Positions 40,429-48,772 of a stretch of 64,000 nt of DNA are shown here, in pieces. Where the stretch lies: contig DASZDG010000022.1 in assembly GCA_035942255.1 (NCBI GenBank), positions 1 through 64,000 on the forward strand, read 5' to 3'. Source of the DNA: JALZEG01 sp035942255 (GTDB lineage Bacteria; Actinomycetota; CADDZG01; WHSQ01). The notes under the pieces were generated by a model, which made no database searches, had not been told where the DNA came from, and worked only from the letters and a program-made list of their open reading frames with translations. Both the position numbers and the translations under genes were made by a program. The stretch's first letter is position 1; every line of letters begins with the position of its first letter.

Positions 40429-41772
40429 ATGTTCGATTCCCTGAGCGGGCGCTTCGACGACATCTTCACGCGGCTCCGGTCGCGCGGGCGCCTGAACGAG
40501 AAGCAGGTCGACGAGGTGCTGCGCGAGATCCGCCTCGCGCTGCTCGAGGCCGACGTCTCTTTGAAGGTCGTGAAGGCGTTCGTCGCCGACATACGTGAGC
40601 GCGCCGCGGGGGCCGAGATCCACAAGAGCCTCACGCCCGCGCAACAGGTGATCAAGCTCGTGCACGGCGCGCTGATCGACGTGCTCGGCCACGAGACCGT
40701 GGGCCTCGAGCCGTCGCCGCGGCCCCCGCGCGTGATCCTGATGGCGGGCCTGCAGGGCTCCGGTAAGACGACCGCGTCGGGGAAGCTCGCTCGCCTCCTG
40801 AAGAGCCAGGGCCGGCGGCCGCTGCTCGCGGCGTGCGACCTGAGACGTCCTGCCGCGATCAGCCAGCTCCGCATCCTCGGCGAGCAGGTCGGGGTGCCGG
40901 TCTACTCGGAGGAAGAAACGCTCGACGCTCCGGGTGTCGCGGCGCGAGCTCTCGCGCACGCGCGCGCCGAGGGCCACACCGACCTCCTCGTCGACACCGC
41001 GGGCCGCATGCACGTCGACCCCGACCTCATGGCCGAGCTCGGCAGCGTCTCCAAGGAGGTCTCGCCGACCGAGATCCTGCTCGTGTGCGACGCGATGACG
41101 GGTCAGGACGCGGTGAACGTCGCGGAGGCCTTCCTCGAGGAGGTCGAGGTGACCGGCGTCGTGCTGACGAAGCTCGACGGCGACGCCCGCGGCGGCGCGG
41201 CCCTGTCGATGGCATACGTGACCGGGCGCCCGATCAAGTTCGCCGGCGTCGGCGAGAAGCTCGACGACCTCGAGCCCTTCCACCCCGACCGGATGGCGTC
41301 ACGGATCCTCGGCATGGGCGACGTGATGACGCTCATCGAGAAGGCCGAGCAGGTCTTCGACGAGGCCGAGGCCAAGAAGATGGAGGCGAAGCTCCGCAAG
41401 GCGGAGTTCACGTTCGACGACTTCCTCAACCAGCTGCAGGCGCTGAAGAAGATGGGCCCGATGTCGCAGGTCCTCGGGATGCTCCCGGGCATGGGCAAGC
41501 TCCCAATCGGGGGCGACGAGGTCGACTCGCAGCTGCCCAAGGTCGAGGCGATCATCCGCTCGATGACCATGCAGGAGCGCAACAACCCGTCGGTGATCAA
41601 CGGGAGCCGGCGCAAGCGGATCGCAAGGGGTTCGGGCACGACCATCCAGGACGTGAACCGTCTCGTGAAGCAGTTCGATCAGGTGCGCAAGATGGTGAAG
41701 TCGATGTCCGGGGGCCGCGGGAAGATGCGCCTGCCGGGCGGGATGAAGCTCCCGCCGGGCATGGGCCTCTAG
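40429..41772 (+). CDS. ffh: Signal recognition particle protein Ffh
   Basis: 447 residues. N domain MFDSLSGRFDDIFTRLRSRG, GTPase loop GLQGSGKTTASGKLARLL (about 107), ACDLRRPAAISQLRILGEQV, DTAGRMHVDPDLMAEL, TKLDGDARGGAALSMAYVTG, then the methionine-rich M domain (about 320-447) with IIRSMTMQERNNPSVINGSR and RIARGSGTTIQDVNRLVKQF. Binds 4.5S/SRP RNA and signal sequences; partner of the FtsY encoded upstream. Confidence 0.97.
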   Translation: MFDSLSGRFDDIFTRLRSRGRLNEKQVDEVLREIRLALLEADVSLKVVKAFVADIRERAAGAEIHKSLTPAQQVIKLVHGALIDVLGHETVGLEPSPRPPRVILMAGLQGSGKTTASGKLARLLKSQGRRPLLAACDLRRPAAISQLRILGEQVGVPVYSEEETLDAPGVAARALAHARAEGHTDLLVDTAGRMHVDPDLMAELGSVSKEVSPTEILLVCDAMTGQDAVNVAEAFLEEVEVTGVVLTKLDGDARGGAALSMAYVTGRPIKFAGVGEKLDDLEPFHPDRMASRILGMGDVMTLIEKAEQVFDEAEAKKMEAKLRKAEFTFDDFLNQLQALKKMGPMSQVLGMLPGMGKLPIGGDEVDSQLPKVEAIIRSMTMQERNNPSVINGSRRKRIARGSGTTIQDVNRLVKQFDQVRKMVKSMSGGRGKMRLPGGMKLPPGMGL

Positions 41773-41775
41773 CGA

Positions 41776-42270
41776 CTACGCCGGGCGGCGCCGCGCTGCG
41801 TCATCCCCCTCGTTCACGCGGGCGACTGCCGCTCGGACTGCGTCTTCAATGACAGCAGCGGCCGCGGCTACCGAAGTTTGCGGCATCTCCTGGTAGGAGA
41901 CCGCGCGGGCCAGAACCTCCGAGACCCATTGCGACATCGACACGCCCTCTCTCATTGCGGCCTCCGAGACCTTCCGGTGCAGGTGGGGCGACGTCCTGAC
42001 GAAGATCTTCCCGGAGAACTCGCTGTCGCCGGACGGCTTCGGGATCGAGTCGCCGGCTTCGACGGCAGCCGCGAGCCACTCCGCCTGCGCCTCTTCCAGC
42101 TGCTGAAGAGCTTCGAGCTGCGTGTCCGCCTCCGTCATGCACCCACGAAGCTCCACCACGCGGGCGAAGTACCCCCCGTCGTTGTAGGGGCGGATCTCGA
42201 TCGTCCACGGCTGGCGCAACAGCTCGAGGACCTCCGGCTTGTAGTCGTTCTCGTCAATCACGTTCTTCAC
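41776..42270 (-). CDS. hicB: HicB-family antitoxin
   Basis: 164 residues. The N-terminal HicB fold (WTIEIRPYNDGGYFARVVEL, RGCMTEADTQLEALQQLEEA) is followed by a linker and a C-terminal ribbon-helix-helix (GKIFVRTSPHLHRKVSEAAM, REGVSMSQWVSEVLARAVS). The N-terminal part would neutralise HicA and the RHH would bind the operon promoter. The start overlaps the hicA end by 17 nt. The stop lies 3 nt from the convergent ffh stop. Confidence 0.9.
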   Translation of the reverse strand: MKNVIDENDYKPEVLELLRQPWTIEIRPYNDGGYFARVVELRGCMTEADTQLEALQQLEEAQAEWLAAAVEAGDSIPKPSGDSEFSGKIFVRTSPHLHRKVSEAAMREGVSMSQWVSEVLARAVSYQEMPQTSVAAAAAVIEDAVRAAVARVNEGDDAARRRPA

Positions 42271-42523
42271 CCTCCCCTCGGGCCTCGGCGCTCAGGAGGT
42301 CCCGGCAGACGCTGATCGTCTCCTCCACGTAGAACCTCTTCACCGGACGGTGGATCGGCACGGTGATCTTCACGCCGGACTCGTGGCGCCATGTCGCGTG
42401 TGACCCGCTCTGGCGGACGCGCACGAAGTCGAACGCGCGGAGCGCAGCTTGGAGCACCTCCGGCGAGCAGTCCTTGAGGTGAGCCTCTAGCTTCTCTAGG
42501 CGCCGGAGCCGCTTCTCGACCAC
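42254..42523 (-). CDS. hicA: HicA-family toxin (double-stranded-RNA-binding mRNA interferase)
   Basis: 89 residues, GTG start. An N-terminal extension (about 1-20) precedes CSPEVLQAALRAFDFVRVRQ, then SGSHATWRHESGVKITVPIH with the catalytic His42, and RPVKRFYVEETISVC. Somewhat longer than the usual 60-80 residues because of the charged start. Toxin-first order is typical for hicAB. Confidence 0.88.
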   Translation of the reverse strand: MVEKRLRRLEKLEAHLKDCSPEVLQAALRAFDFVRVRQSGSHATWRHESGVKITVPIHRPVKRFYVEETISVCRDLLSAEARGEGEERD

Positions 42524-42532
42524 GCAATTGAT

Positions 42533-42554
42533 GCTAGCACATGCGCTAGCGCAT
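42533..42554. promoter_or_regulatory. Direct-repeat operator and promoter region of hicAB
   Basis: GCTAGCACAT (42533-42542) and GCTAGCGCAT (42545-42554) are direct repeats with a 12-bp period, each built on the palindrome GCTAGC. On the minus strand TAGCAT within the repeat can serve as -10, with CCGACA 18 nt upstream as -35, so repressor binding would cover the promoter. This is a plausible HicB RHH site. Confidence 0.5.
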
Positions 42555-42652
42555 TGTCGGCGGAAGCGAGGACACGCTTTAGCGCGCGGCCCCCGTTTGG
42601 CGCATCATTGTCGGCACCGGTGATCATCTAGCGACGGGCGGACCCCACTCCG

Positions 42653-45600
42653 ATGAGCGAGCTGCGCGAGGGCACAACTACCGTCCTCTTCACGGACGTG
42701 GAGGGGTCCACCGACCTCGGCACCCGCGCCGGCGACGACTCCGCCCGCCGCGTCCTCCGCCGCCAGGAGGAGATCATCCGCACGCAGGTCCAGTCGCACG
42801 CTGGCCACGAGGTGAAGGCCCTCGGCGACGGGCTCATGGTCGCGTTCAGCTCCGCCCGTAAGGCCGTCTCGTGCGCGGCGTCGATGCAGCGCGAGCTCGA
42901 GCGCGCCGCCGACGCGTCGACGTCGGAGCTTCCCGCGGTGCGCATCGGGCTGAATGCCGGCGAGGTCATCGTGGAGGACGGCGACCTGTTCGGGGCCGCG
43001 GTGAGCGCCGCCGCGCGCATCTGCGGGGCCGCGTCGGGCGGCGAGGTCCTCGTCGCCGAGGTCGTCAAGGTCCTCGCCGGCACCGTCCCCGGCGTCACGT
43101 GGAAGGACCGGGGCGAGGTCGCGCTGAAGGGGTTCCCGGAGCCCTGCCGGCTCTACCGCGCGGAATGGCGCGAGGACCCCGTCGCCGACACCTCCGGGCT
43201 CACGCCGTTCGTCGGGCGCAAGAAGGAGCGCGCGGAGCTCCGCGCCTGGTTCGACCGGCTCGAAGATGGTCGCGGGGGCCTGGTCGTGATCGGGGGCGAG
43301 CCCGGCGTCGGCAAGACGCGGCTCGCGGAGGAGCTCATCCGCGACGCCGACGCGCACGGCTTCAGGACCGTCACCGGCCGGTGCTACGAGATGGAGTCGC
43401 CGTCCCCGTACGGCCCGTTCGTGGAGGTGCTGGAGGCCGCGTCCAAAGAGGTCGACCCGGTCACGTTCCGGATGGCGCTCGGTCCCTCGGCAGGAGAGAT
43501 AGCGAAGGTGCTGCCGCAGCTCCGGCACGGCTACGACGACATCCCGCCCCCGCTCGAGCTCCCACCCGAGCAGGAGCGGCGCTACCTCTTCAACAGCATC
43601 CGCGACTTCATCCGCCGGGCGAGCGCGCTGAAGCCGCTCGTCGTGCTGTTCGACGACGTGCACTGGGCGGACGACGCGAGCCTGCAGCTGATGGAGCACA
43701 TCGCGCCGGAGCTCCCGGACATGCCCGTGCTCGTGATCGCCACGTACCGCGACGTCGAGCTCGACGTCTACCGGCCGCTGGCGAAGACGCTCGAGGACCT
43801 GCTGCGCCGCCGCCTCGTGACGCGCATGAGCCTGACGCGGCTTCCGGAGGAGACCGTCGGGGCGATGCTCTCGAAGCTCGCCGGCGAGACACCGCCGCCG
43901 TCGCTGACGACCGCGATCTACAGGGAGACCGAGGGCAACGCGTTCTTCGTCGAGGAGGTCTTTCGCCATCTCGACGAGGAGGGCCGGCTGCGCGACGACG
44001 ACGGACGCTGGCGCGCCGACCTGCGCGTCGAGGACCTCGAGGTCCCCGAGGGCGTGCGCCTGGTGATCGGGCGCCGGCTCCAGCGTCTGGCGCCGGAGAC
44101 GACCAAGATACTGACCGCCGCCGCGGTGATCGGGAGGGTCTTCGACTTCCGGCTGCTCGAGGCGGTGGCGGGCGACGGCGAGCGCGACGGCGACGAGCTG
44201 CTCGACTGCCTCGATGAGGCACAACGAAGCCACGTTGTGATGTCGCGCGCGGAGGGGCGCGACGCGAAGGTCGTGTTCGTCCACGAGCTCATCCGGCAGA
44301 CGCTCCTCGGCGCGATCGCTCTGCCGCGCCGGCAGCGCCTGCACCTGCGCGTCGCCGAGGCGATGGAGAAGGTCTACGCGGACGAGCTGGCGTCGCACGC
44401 GGCGGAGATCGCCCACCACCTCTACAACGCAGGTGTCGCCGCCGATCCCGCCAAGACGCAGGAGTACCTCGTGATGGCGGGGGACCGAGCGATGGACGGC
44501 GCCGCGTTCGGGGAGGCGCTGAAGTACTTCGAGGAGGCGTGCGAGCTGCGCGCGTCGCAGTCCGACTCCGAGCGCGCCGCGATCCTCTACCGCGTCGGGC
44601 TCGCCCGCAGGAGCCTCGGCCACCTCGACGAGGGCCTATCGGCGTGGCGCGAAGCCCTCGCGCTGTACGAGGCGGCGGGCGACGTCGCATCGGTCGCCGC
44701 CGTCACGCCGGAGATCGGGCTGCAGCTCGGGTGGGCGGCGCGCTGGCCGGAGGCGCTCGAGATCGCCGGGCGGGGGCTCGCCGCGATCGGCGAGGGGATG
44801 ACGGGCGACCGCGCGCGGCTGCACGGGATCGCCGCGATCGGGCTCGGCTGGGCCGGCGACTACGACGGCGCGATGCAGATGATCGACGCGGCGGAGTCGA
44901 TCTCGCGCCAGCTCGACGACCCGCTGCTGATCGGCAGCTCGCTCACCGTGAAGACCGCGCACCACTTCGCCTACAACCAGACACGCGCGGGGATCGAGAC
45001 CGGCGAGCAGGCGATGGCGCTGCTGCGCGGCACGGCGGAGGAGTGGAACTACGGGGCTTGCGTCGCGTTCACCGCGTTCGCGCACTACTTCTGCGGCGAG
45101 CTCGACCGCGCGGGGGAGCTCGCGGAGGAGGCGATCGACGTCGGTCGCCGGCTCGGCCACCTCGCGGCGCAGATGTTCGGGGAGCGCGCCGGGTTCTTCG
45201 TGAAGGCGTGCCGGGGCGAGGCCACTCCCGCGGACTTCGTCGCGTTCTCCGAGCGCGACTACGAGCTGTGCCGCCGGTCGGGGCTCCCGTTCGAGGCCTA
45301 CTCGACGAGCTTCGCGGCGGAGGCCGAGTGGAGGCGCGGGAACCTCGACGAGGCCGTGCGGCTGGCGGACGAGGCGGCCGCGACCGAGCCGCCGAGCGCG
45401 CTGTGGGGATTCGCGCAGGGCTTGCGATTCATGATCTATGCCGCGGCGGGCCGCGCCGACGAGGCACGGGCGATCCTGGCCGAGCTCGAGGGGCTCCTTC
45501 CTCAACCGGGTCGCCCGAACCCGAACGGGCTCTGGTCGGTGCTCCTGTTCCTGATCGAGGGCCGCGCCGTCCTCGGGCTGCGCCGGGACGACGCCAAGCT

Positions 45601-45937
45601 CTACGAGCTCGCGGGCGAGCTCCGGGAGGCGGGGCCGGTGATGCGGTTCGACGCCCAGTCGCTGGAGCTGCTCCGGGCGCTCGCCGCCGCGGGGGCAGGG
45701 CTCGACGACGCGGCCCCCGGGCACTTCGAGCGGGCGATCGAGGAAGCCGAGGAGCTCGGCCTCGTCCATGCTCGTTCCGACTCGTCCCTGTACTACGCCG
45801 AGTTCCTCGCGGGCCGCGGCGGCGACGGCGACAGTGCCAGGGCACGCGACCTACTCGACGCGGCCGTGGCGGGCTTCGAGAGGATCGGGTGGGCGTGGAG
45901 CAAGGCCCGCGCCGAGGCGTTGCGGGAGCGGCTGTAG
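42653..45937 (+). CDS. Class III nucleotide cyclase domain fused to AAA ATPase and TPR repeats
   Basis: 1094 residues. The cyclase-like domain (about 1-180) shows TTVLFTDVEGSTDL with the metal-binding Asp, VKALGDGLMVAF and GAAVSAAARI, in which the usual transition-state Asn is Ser while Arg remains. The ATPase domain (about 190-600) starts TPFVGRKKERAELRAWFDRL with P-loop GGEPGVGKTRLAEEL (about 214) and VVLFDDVHWADDASLQLMEH. The rest (about 600-1094) is TPR-like helical repeats. No LuxR-type DNA-binding domain at the end. Signal-integrating regulators of this type are common in actinobacteria and mycobacteria; cyclase activity is uncertain. Confidence 0.92.
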   Translation: MSELREGTTTVLFTDVEGSTDLGTRAGDDSARRVLRRQEEIIRTQVQSHAGHEVKALGDGLMVAFSSARKAVSCAASMQRELERAADASTSELPAVRIGLNAGEVIVEDGDLFGAAVSAAARICGAASGGEVLVAEVVKVLAGTVPGVTWKDRGEVALKGFPEPCRLYRAEWREDPVADTSGLTPFVGRKKERAELRAWFDRLEDGRGGLVVIGGEPGVGKTRLAEELIRDADAHGFRTVTGRCYEMESPSPYGPFVEVLEAASKEVDPVTFRMALGPSAGEIAKVLPQLRHGYDDIPPPLELPPEQERRYLFNSIRDFIRRASALKPLVVLFDDVHWADDASLQLMEHIAPELPDMPVLVIATYRDVELDVYRPLAKTLEDLLRRRLVTRMSLTRLPEETVGAMLSKLAGETPPPSLTTAIYRETEGNAFFVEEVFRHLDEEGRLRDDDGRWRADLRVEDLEVPEGVRLVIGRRLQRLAPETTKILTAAAVIGRVFDFRLLEAVAGDGERDGDELLDCLDEAQRSHVVMSRAEGRDAKVVFVHELIRQTLLGAIALPRRQRLHLRVAEAMEKVYADELASHAAEIAHHLYNAGVAADPAKTQEYLVMAGDRAMDGAAFGEALKYFEEACELRASQSDSERAAILYRVGLARRSLGHLDEGLSAWREALALYEAAGDVASVAAVTPEIGLQLGWAARWPEALEIAGRGLAAIGEGMTGDRARLHGIAAIGLGWAGDYDGAMQMIDAAESISRQLDDPLLIGSSLTVKTAHHFAYNQTRAGIETGEQAMALLRGTAEEWNYGACVAFTAFAHYFCGELDRAGELAEEAIDVGRRLGHLAAQMFGERAGFFVKACRGEATPADFVAFSERDYELCRRSGLPFEAYSTSFAAEAEWRRGNLDEAVRLADEAAATEPPSALWGFAQGLRFMIYAAAGRADEARAILAELEGLLPQPGRPNPNGLWSVLLFLIEGRAVLGLRRDDAKLYELAGELREAGPVMRFDAQSLELLRALAAAGAGLDDAAPGHFERAIEEAEELGLVHARSDSSLYYAEFLAGRGGDGDSARARDLLDAAVAGFERIGWAWSKARAEALRERL

Positions 45938-46013
45938 GGGGGAAGATGCCCCTGACCTGCTACGATTCCGTCTTTCCGTTCTGTTATCGAACAACCCCAA
46001 GGAGCTCGATCCA

Positions 46014-46505
46014 GTGGTCAAGATCAGGTTGATGCGCGTCGGCAAGCGGAAGCAGCCGTCCTACAGGGTCGTCGTGGCTGACTCCCGCAGCCCCCGCGAC
46101 GGCCGGATCATCGAGGCGATCGGCCACTACCAGCCGCGCCAGGACCCGTCGGTCGTCGAGATCGACCAGGACCGGGCCCTCTACTGGCTCCAGAAGGGCG
46201 CGCAGCCCTCGGACCAGGTCCGCCAGCTGCTCCGCATCACCGGCGCGTGGTCGACGTTCACGGGCGAGGCGCCGCTCGGGGGCGCCCCCGCTCAGCCCGC
46301 CGCCGCGACGTCCCCGAAGAAGGCGACGCCTGCCCGCTCGGTCAAGGCGACCCCCGCGGCATCCGTCGAAGAGGGCGAGCGGGACGAGGGCAACGAGGCC
46401 GACACCCCGGGGATCGAGGCCACGCCGACCGAGGACGACCAGCTCAGCGAGACCGGCGGCGCCTCGGGCGGCGAGGGCGACGCAGCCGACGGCAAGTCCG
46501 AGTAG
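46014..46505 (+). CDS. rpsP: 30S ribosomal protein S16 with long acidic tail
   Basis: 163 residues, GTG with AAGGAG 9 nt upstream. VVKIRLMRVGKRKQPSYRVV, VADSRSPRDGRIIEAIGHYQ and LRITGAWSTF are the S16 core (about 1-85). The remaining ~78 residues are an Ala/Pro/Lys then Glu/Gly/Asp-rich tail (STEEGERDEGNEADTPGIEA-like), longer than in most bacteria. TACGAT near 45960 may be its extended -10. First gene of rpsP-khpA-rimM-trmD. Confidence 0.96.
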   Translation: MVKIRLMRVGKRKQPSYRVVVADSRSPRDGRIIEAIGHYQPRQDPSVVEIDQDRALYWLQKGAQPSDQVRQLLRITGAWSTFTGEAPLGGAPAQPAAATSPKKATPARSVKATPAASVEEGERDEGNEADTPGIEATPTEDDQLSETGGASGGEGDAADGKSE

Positions 46506-46512
46506 CGACGCC

Positions 46513-46749
46513 GTGAGCAAGGAGTTCCTGGAGTACGTCACGCCGTGGCTCGTCGACCACCCCGACGAGGTGATGATCACCGAGGCCGACGGCGAGCGTG
46601 ACGAGATCGTCTACGAGCTGACGGTCCACCCCGAGGACATGGGCAAGATCATCGGCAAGCGCGGCCGCATCATCCGGTCGCTGCGGGCGCTCGCCCGAGC
46701 CGCGGGCCAGCGGGACGGCCGCTCGGTCTCCGTGGAGGTCGTGGACTAA
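46513..46749 (+). CDS. khpA: KH-domain RNA-binding protein KhpA (YlqC)
   Basis: 78 residues, GTG start. FLEYVTPWLVDHPDEVMITE then the KH core DMGKIIGKRGRIIRSLRALA with the GxxG loop (GKRG). Acts with KhpB in RNA binding and cell-envelope control in firmicutes; in the standard place between rpsP and rimM. Confidence 0.94.
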   Translation: MSKEFLEYVTPWLVDHPDEVMITEADGERDEIVYELTVHPEDMGKIIGKRGRIIRSLRALARAAGQRDGRSVSVEVVD

Positions 46750-47249
46750 CGCCTTCGCCAGGGCTCCTTCTCGCCGGGCAGATCGGCAAGCCGCACGGCC
46801 TCGGCGGTGAGGTCTACGTCATGCGGATCTCCGACGACCCGCGCCGCTTCGACCCCGGAGCGCGCCTCCACCACGAGGACGGCCGCACGCTGACGGTCGA
46901 GTCCGCGCGGGACCACCGCAACCGCTTCCTGGTGAAGTTCGAGGGCGTCAACGGCCGCACCGAGGCCGAAGGGCTCCGTGGCGCCCTCTACGTCCCCGAG
47001 TCCGAGGTCCGCGAGCTCGAGGGCGGAGAGTTCTGGGAGCAGGACCTCGAGGGGCTCGCCGCGGTCCATGCCGGCACGGGGGCCGCGCTCGGGACCGTCG
47101 CCTACGTGCAGCCGGGGCCGGCCCAGGACCTGCTCGTGCTCGACACCCCCGACGGCGAGCGGCTCGTCCCGTTCGTGTCCGAGATCGTCGTCGAGGTCGA
47201 CGTCGAGGCGGGGCGGGTGGTGGTCGACCCGCCCGAGGGCCTGCTGTGA
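46749..47249 (+). CDS. rimM: Ribosome maturation factor RimM, start codon non-canonical
   Basis: About 166 residues. The N-terminal motif LLLAGQIGKPHGLGGEVYVM clearly belongs to the protein, followed by FEGVNGRTEAEGLRGALYVP and the PRC-barrel EFWEQDLEGLAAV...GERLVPFVSEIV. Yet no ATG, GTG or TTG exists in frame before ATG 46821, which would cut off the first strand. ACG at 46749, overlapping the khpA stop and 9 nt after GGAGGT, is the best candidate. Assists 30S assembly with S19. Confidence 0.88.
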   Translation, partial: TPSPGLLLAGQIGKPHGLGGEVYVMRISDDPRRFDPGARLHHEDGRTLTVESARDHRNRFLVKFEGVNGRTEAEGLRGALYVPESEVRELEGGEFWEQDLEGLAAVHAGTGAALGTVAYVQPGPAQDLLVLDTPDGERLVPFVSEIVVEVDVEAGRVVVDPPEGLL

Positions 47250-47935
47250 CCGCGCCGGCGATCGACGTCGTCACGCTCTTCCCCGAGCTGTTCACCGTCC
47301 CGCTCGAGACGAGCCTCCTGGGGAAGGCCGTGGCCTCCGGGTTGCTGCAGGTCCGGGTGCACGACCTGAGGGAGCACGGCCTCGGCCGGCACAGGTCGGT
47401 CGACGACGAGCCCTACGGCGGCGGTGCGGGCATGGTGATGCGGCCGGAGCCGCTGTTCGCGGCGATCGACGCTCTTCGGGGGCCGGCTTCGCACGTCGTC
47501 CTCCTGTCGCCGCGGGGGCAGCGGCTCGACCACGGAGGCGTCGCGCGGCTCGCCGCGCTCGAGCACCTCGTGCTCGTCTGCGGGCGGTACGAGGGGGTGG
47601 ACGAGCGCGTCGTCGAGGGGGCCGTGGACGAGGAGCTGTCGATCGGCGACTACGTCCTCGCCGGCGGCGAGCTTCCGGCGCTCGTCGTGATCGAGGCGAT
47701 CTCGCGCCTCGTGCCGGGAGTTCTCGGCAACGCCGAGTCCCTCGGCTCGGAGTCGCATGCGGGTGGCCTGCTCGAGTATCCGCAGTACACGCGTCCCGCC
47801 GAGTTCCGCGGGCGGCGCGTGCCCGACGTGCTCCTGTCGGGCGACCATGGTGCCGTCGAGCGCTGGCGGCGCGAGCAGTCCGAGCTCATCACGCGGCGGC
47901 GGCGTCCGGACCTGCTGGGCGACGAGGCCACATAG
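47246..47935 (+). CDS. trmD: tRNA (guanine(37)-N1)-methyltransferase
   Basis: 229 residues, GTGA overlap with rimM. IDVVTLFPELFTVPLETSLL, DDEPYGGGAGMVMRPEPLF, VLVCGRYEGVDERVVE and LSIGDYVLAGGELPALVVIE are the trefoil-knot SPOUT motifs; EYPQYTRPAEFRG follows. rplS, the usual next gene, is absent. Confidence 0.96.
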   Translation: MTAPAIDVVTLFPELFTVPLETSLLGKAVASGLLQVRVHDLREHGLGRHRSVDDEPYGGGAGMVMRPEPLFAAIDALRGPASHVVLLSPRGQRLDHGGVARLAALEHLVLVCGRYEGVDERVVEGAVDEELSIGDYVLAGGELPALVVIEAISRLVPGVLGNAESLGSESHAGGLLEYPQYTRPAEFRGRRVPDVLLSGDHGAVERWRREQSELITRRRRPDLLGDEAT

Positions 47936-48033
47936 GCGCGTGCCTACGTACCTTGCGCAATGGGGGTACTTATCGCGCCGGGTTTCTCTAAGTTAGTCCA
48001 CGACATTCGTTTTTCTCAGCCCAAGGAGGGCCC

Positions 48034-48624
48034 GTGGACATGCTCGAGGTATCCCGGCGCGACAAGCGTCAGACTTTCTTCTCCGCGATCGGCATCGCGC
48101 TGATCGTGTTCATCGTCGGCGCCCCTGTCGTGGAAGCGGCGGTATCCCGGGTCAAGCTCGCCGGCGGCACGGCGACCGCGAAGATCAAGGACTCCGACGG
48201 GACCGAGGTCGAGTCCGAGGCCATCGGCCCGATGGGCCTCCTCCAGGCCGAGGGCAGCGACGGCGCCATCGCGGTCCGCAACTACGCCGGTGGTGGCGGC
48301 CTCCTGGGCGCCGGTGACTGCACCGCTTCGACCGAGCCCGCGCAGGGCCCGCTGAAGAACGTCGTCGAGCTCAGCGGCGGCGACATCGTCACCGGCCTGA
48401 TCGTCACCGGCACGGGGACCATCCGCGTGACCTCGCTCGCGCTGGGGAACCACAACCTGCCGCTGTCGAACTTCACCGTGAACACGGACAACCCGAACCT
48501 CGCGATCACGTTCGGCACGGGCCTCACGCTCACGTCCCAGCTGCGCTTCACGGGAATCGACGGGAGCGCCTGCAACTTCATCGTCCTCGGCCAGGGCCAG
48601 GGCGACAACCCGCTCGCTCCGTAA
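48034..48624 (+). CDS. Secreted protein, unknown function
   Basis: 196 residues, GTG 48034 (ATG 48040 also possible) after AAGGAGG. The N-terminus has a hydrophobic segment (about 15-35, TFFSAIGIALIVFIVGAPVV) that is a signal or anchor. The rest is Gly/Thr/Asn-rich, beta-type sequence (GPLKNVVELSGGDIVTGLIV, FTVNTDNPNLAITFGTGLTL) with two cysteines. Not recognised. A strong terminator follows. Confidence 0.7.
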   Translation: MDMLEVSRRDKRQTFFSAIGIALIVFIVGAPVVEAAVSRVKLAGGTATAKIKDSDGTEVESEAIGPMGLLQAEGSDGAIAVRNYAGGGGLLGAGDCTASTEPAQGPLKNVVELSGGDIVTGLIVTGTGTIRVTSLALGNHNLPLSNFTVNTDNPNLAITFGTGLTLTSQLRFTGIDGSACNFIVLGQGQGDNPLAP

Positions 48625-48644
48625 GCGGGCGATCACCAGCAATT

Positions 48645-48674
48645 GAAGAGGCGCCCCTTCGGGGGCGCCTCTTC
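48645..48674 (+). terminator. Strong hairpin terminator with UUCG tetraloop
   Basis: 13-bp perfect stem (48645-48657 with 48662-48674, arms GAAGAGGCGCCCC) closed by C(UUCG)G, then AGTCTT. It separates the secreted-protein gene from the mce operon. Confidence 0.8.
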
Positions 48675-48772
48675 AGTCTTCGGCTACGTAGTTCTTCCTA
48701 TGGTTCCGGCGGGCGCACGGGCCGAAGATGGGTTTACGCAAATCGGGCATTCCACTCGGCTCTAGGGGAGTG

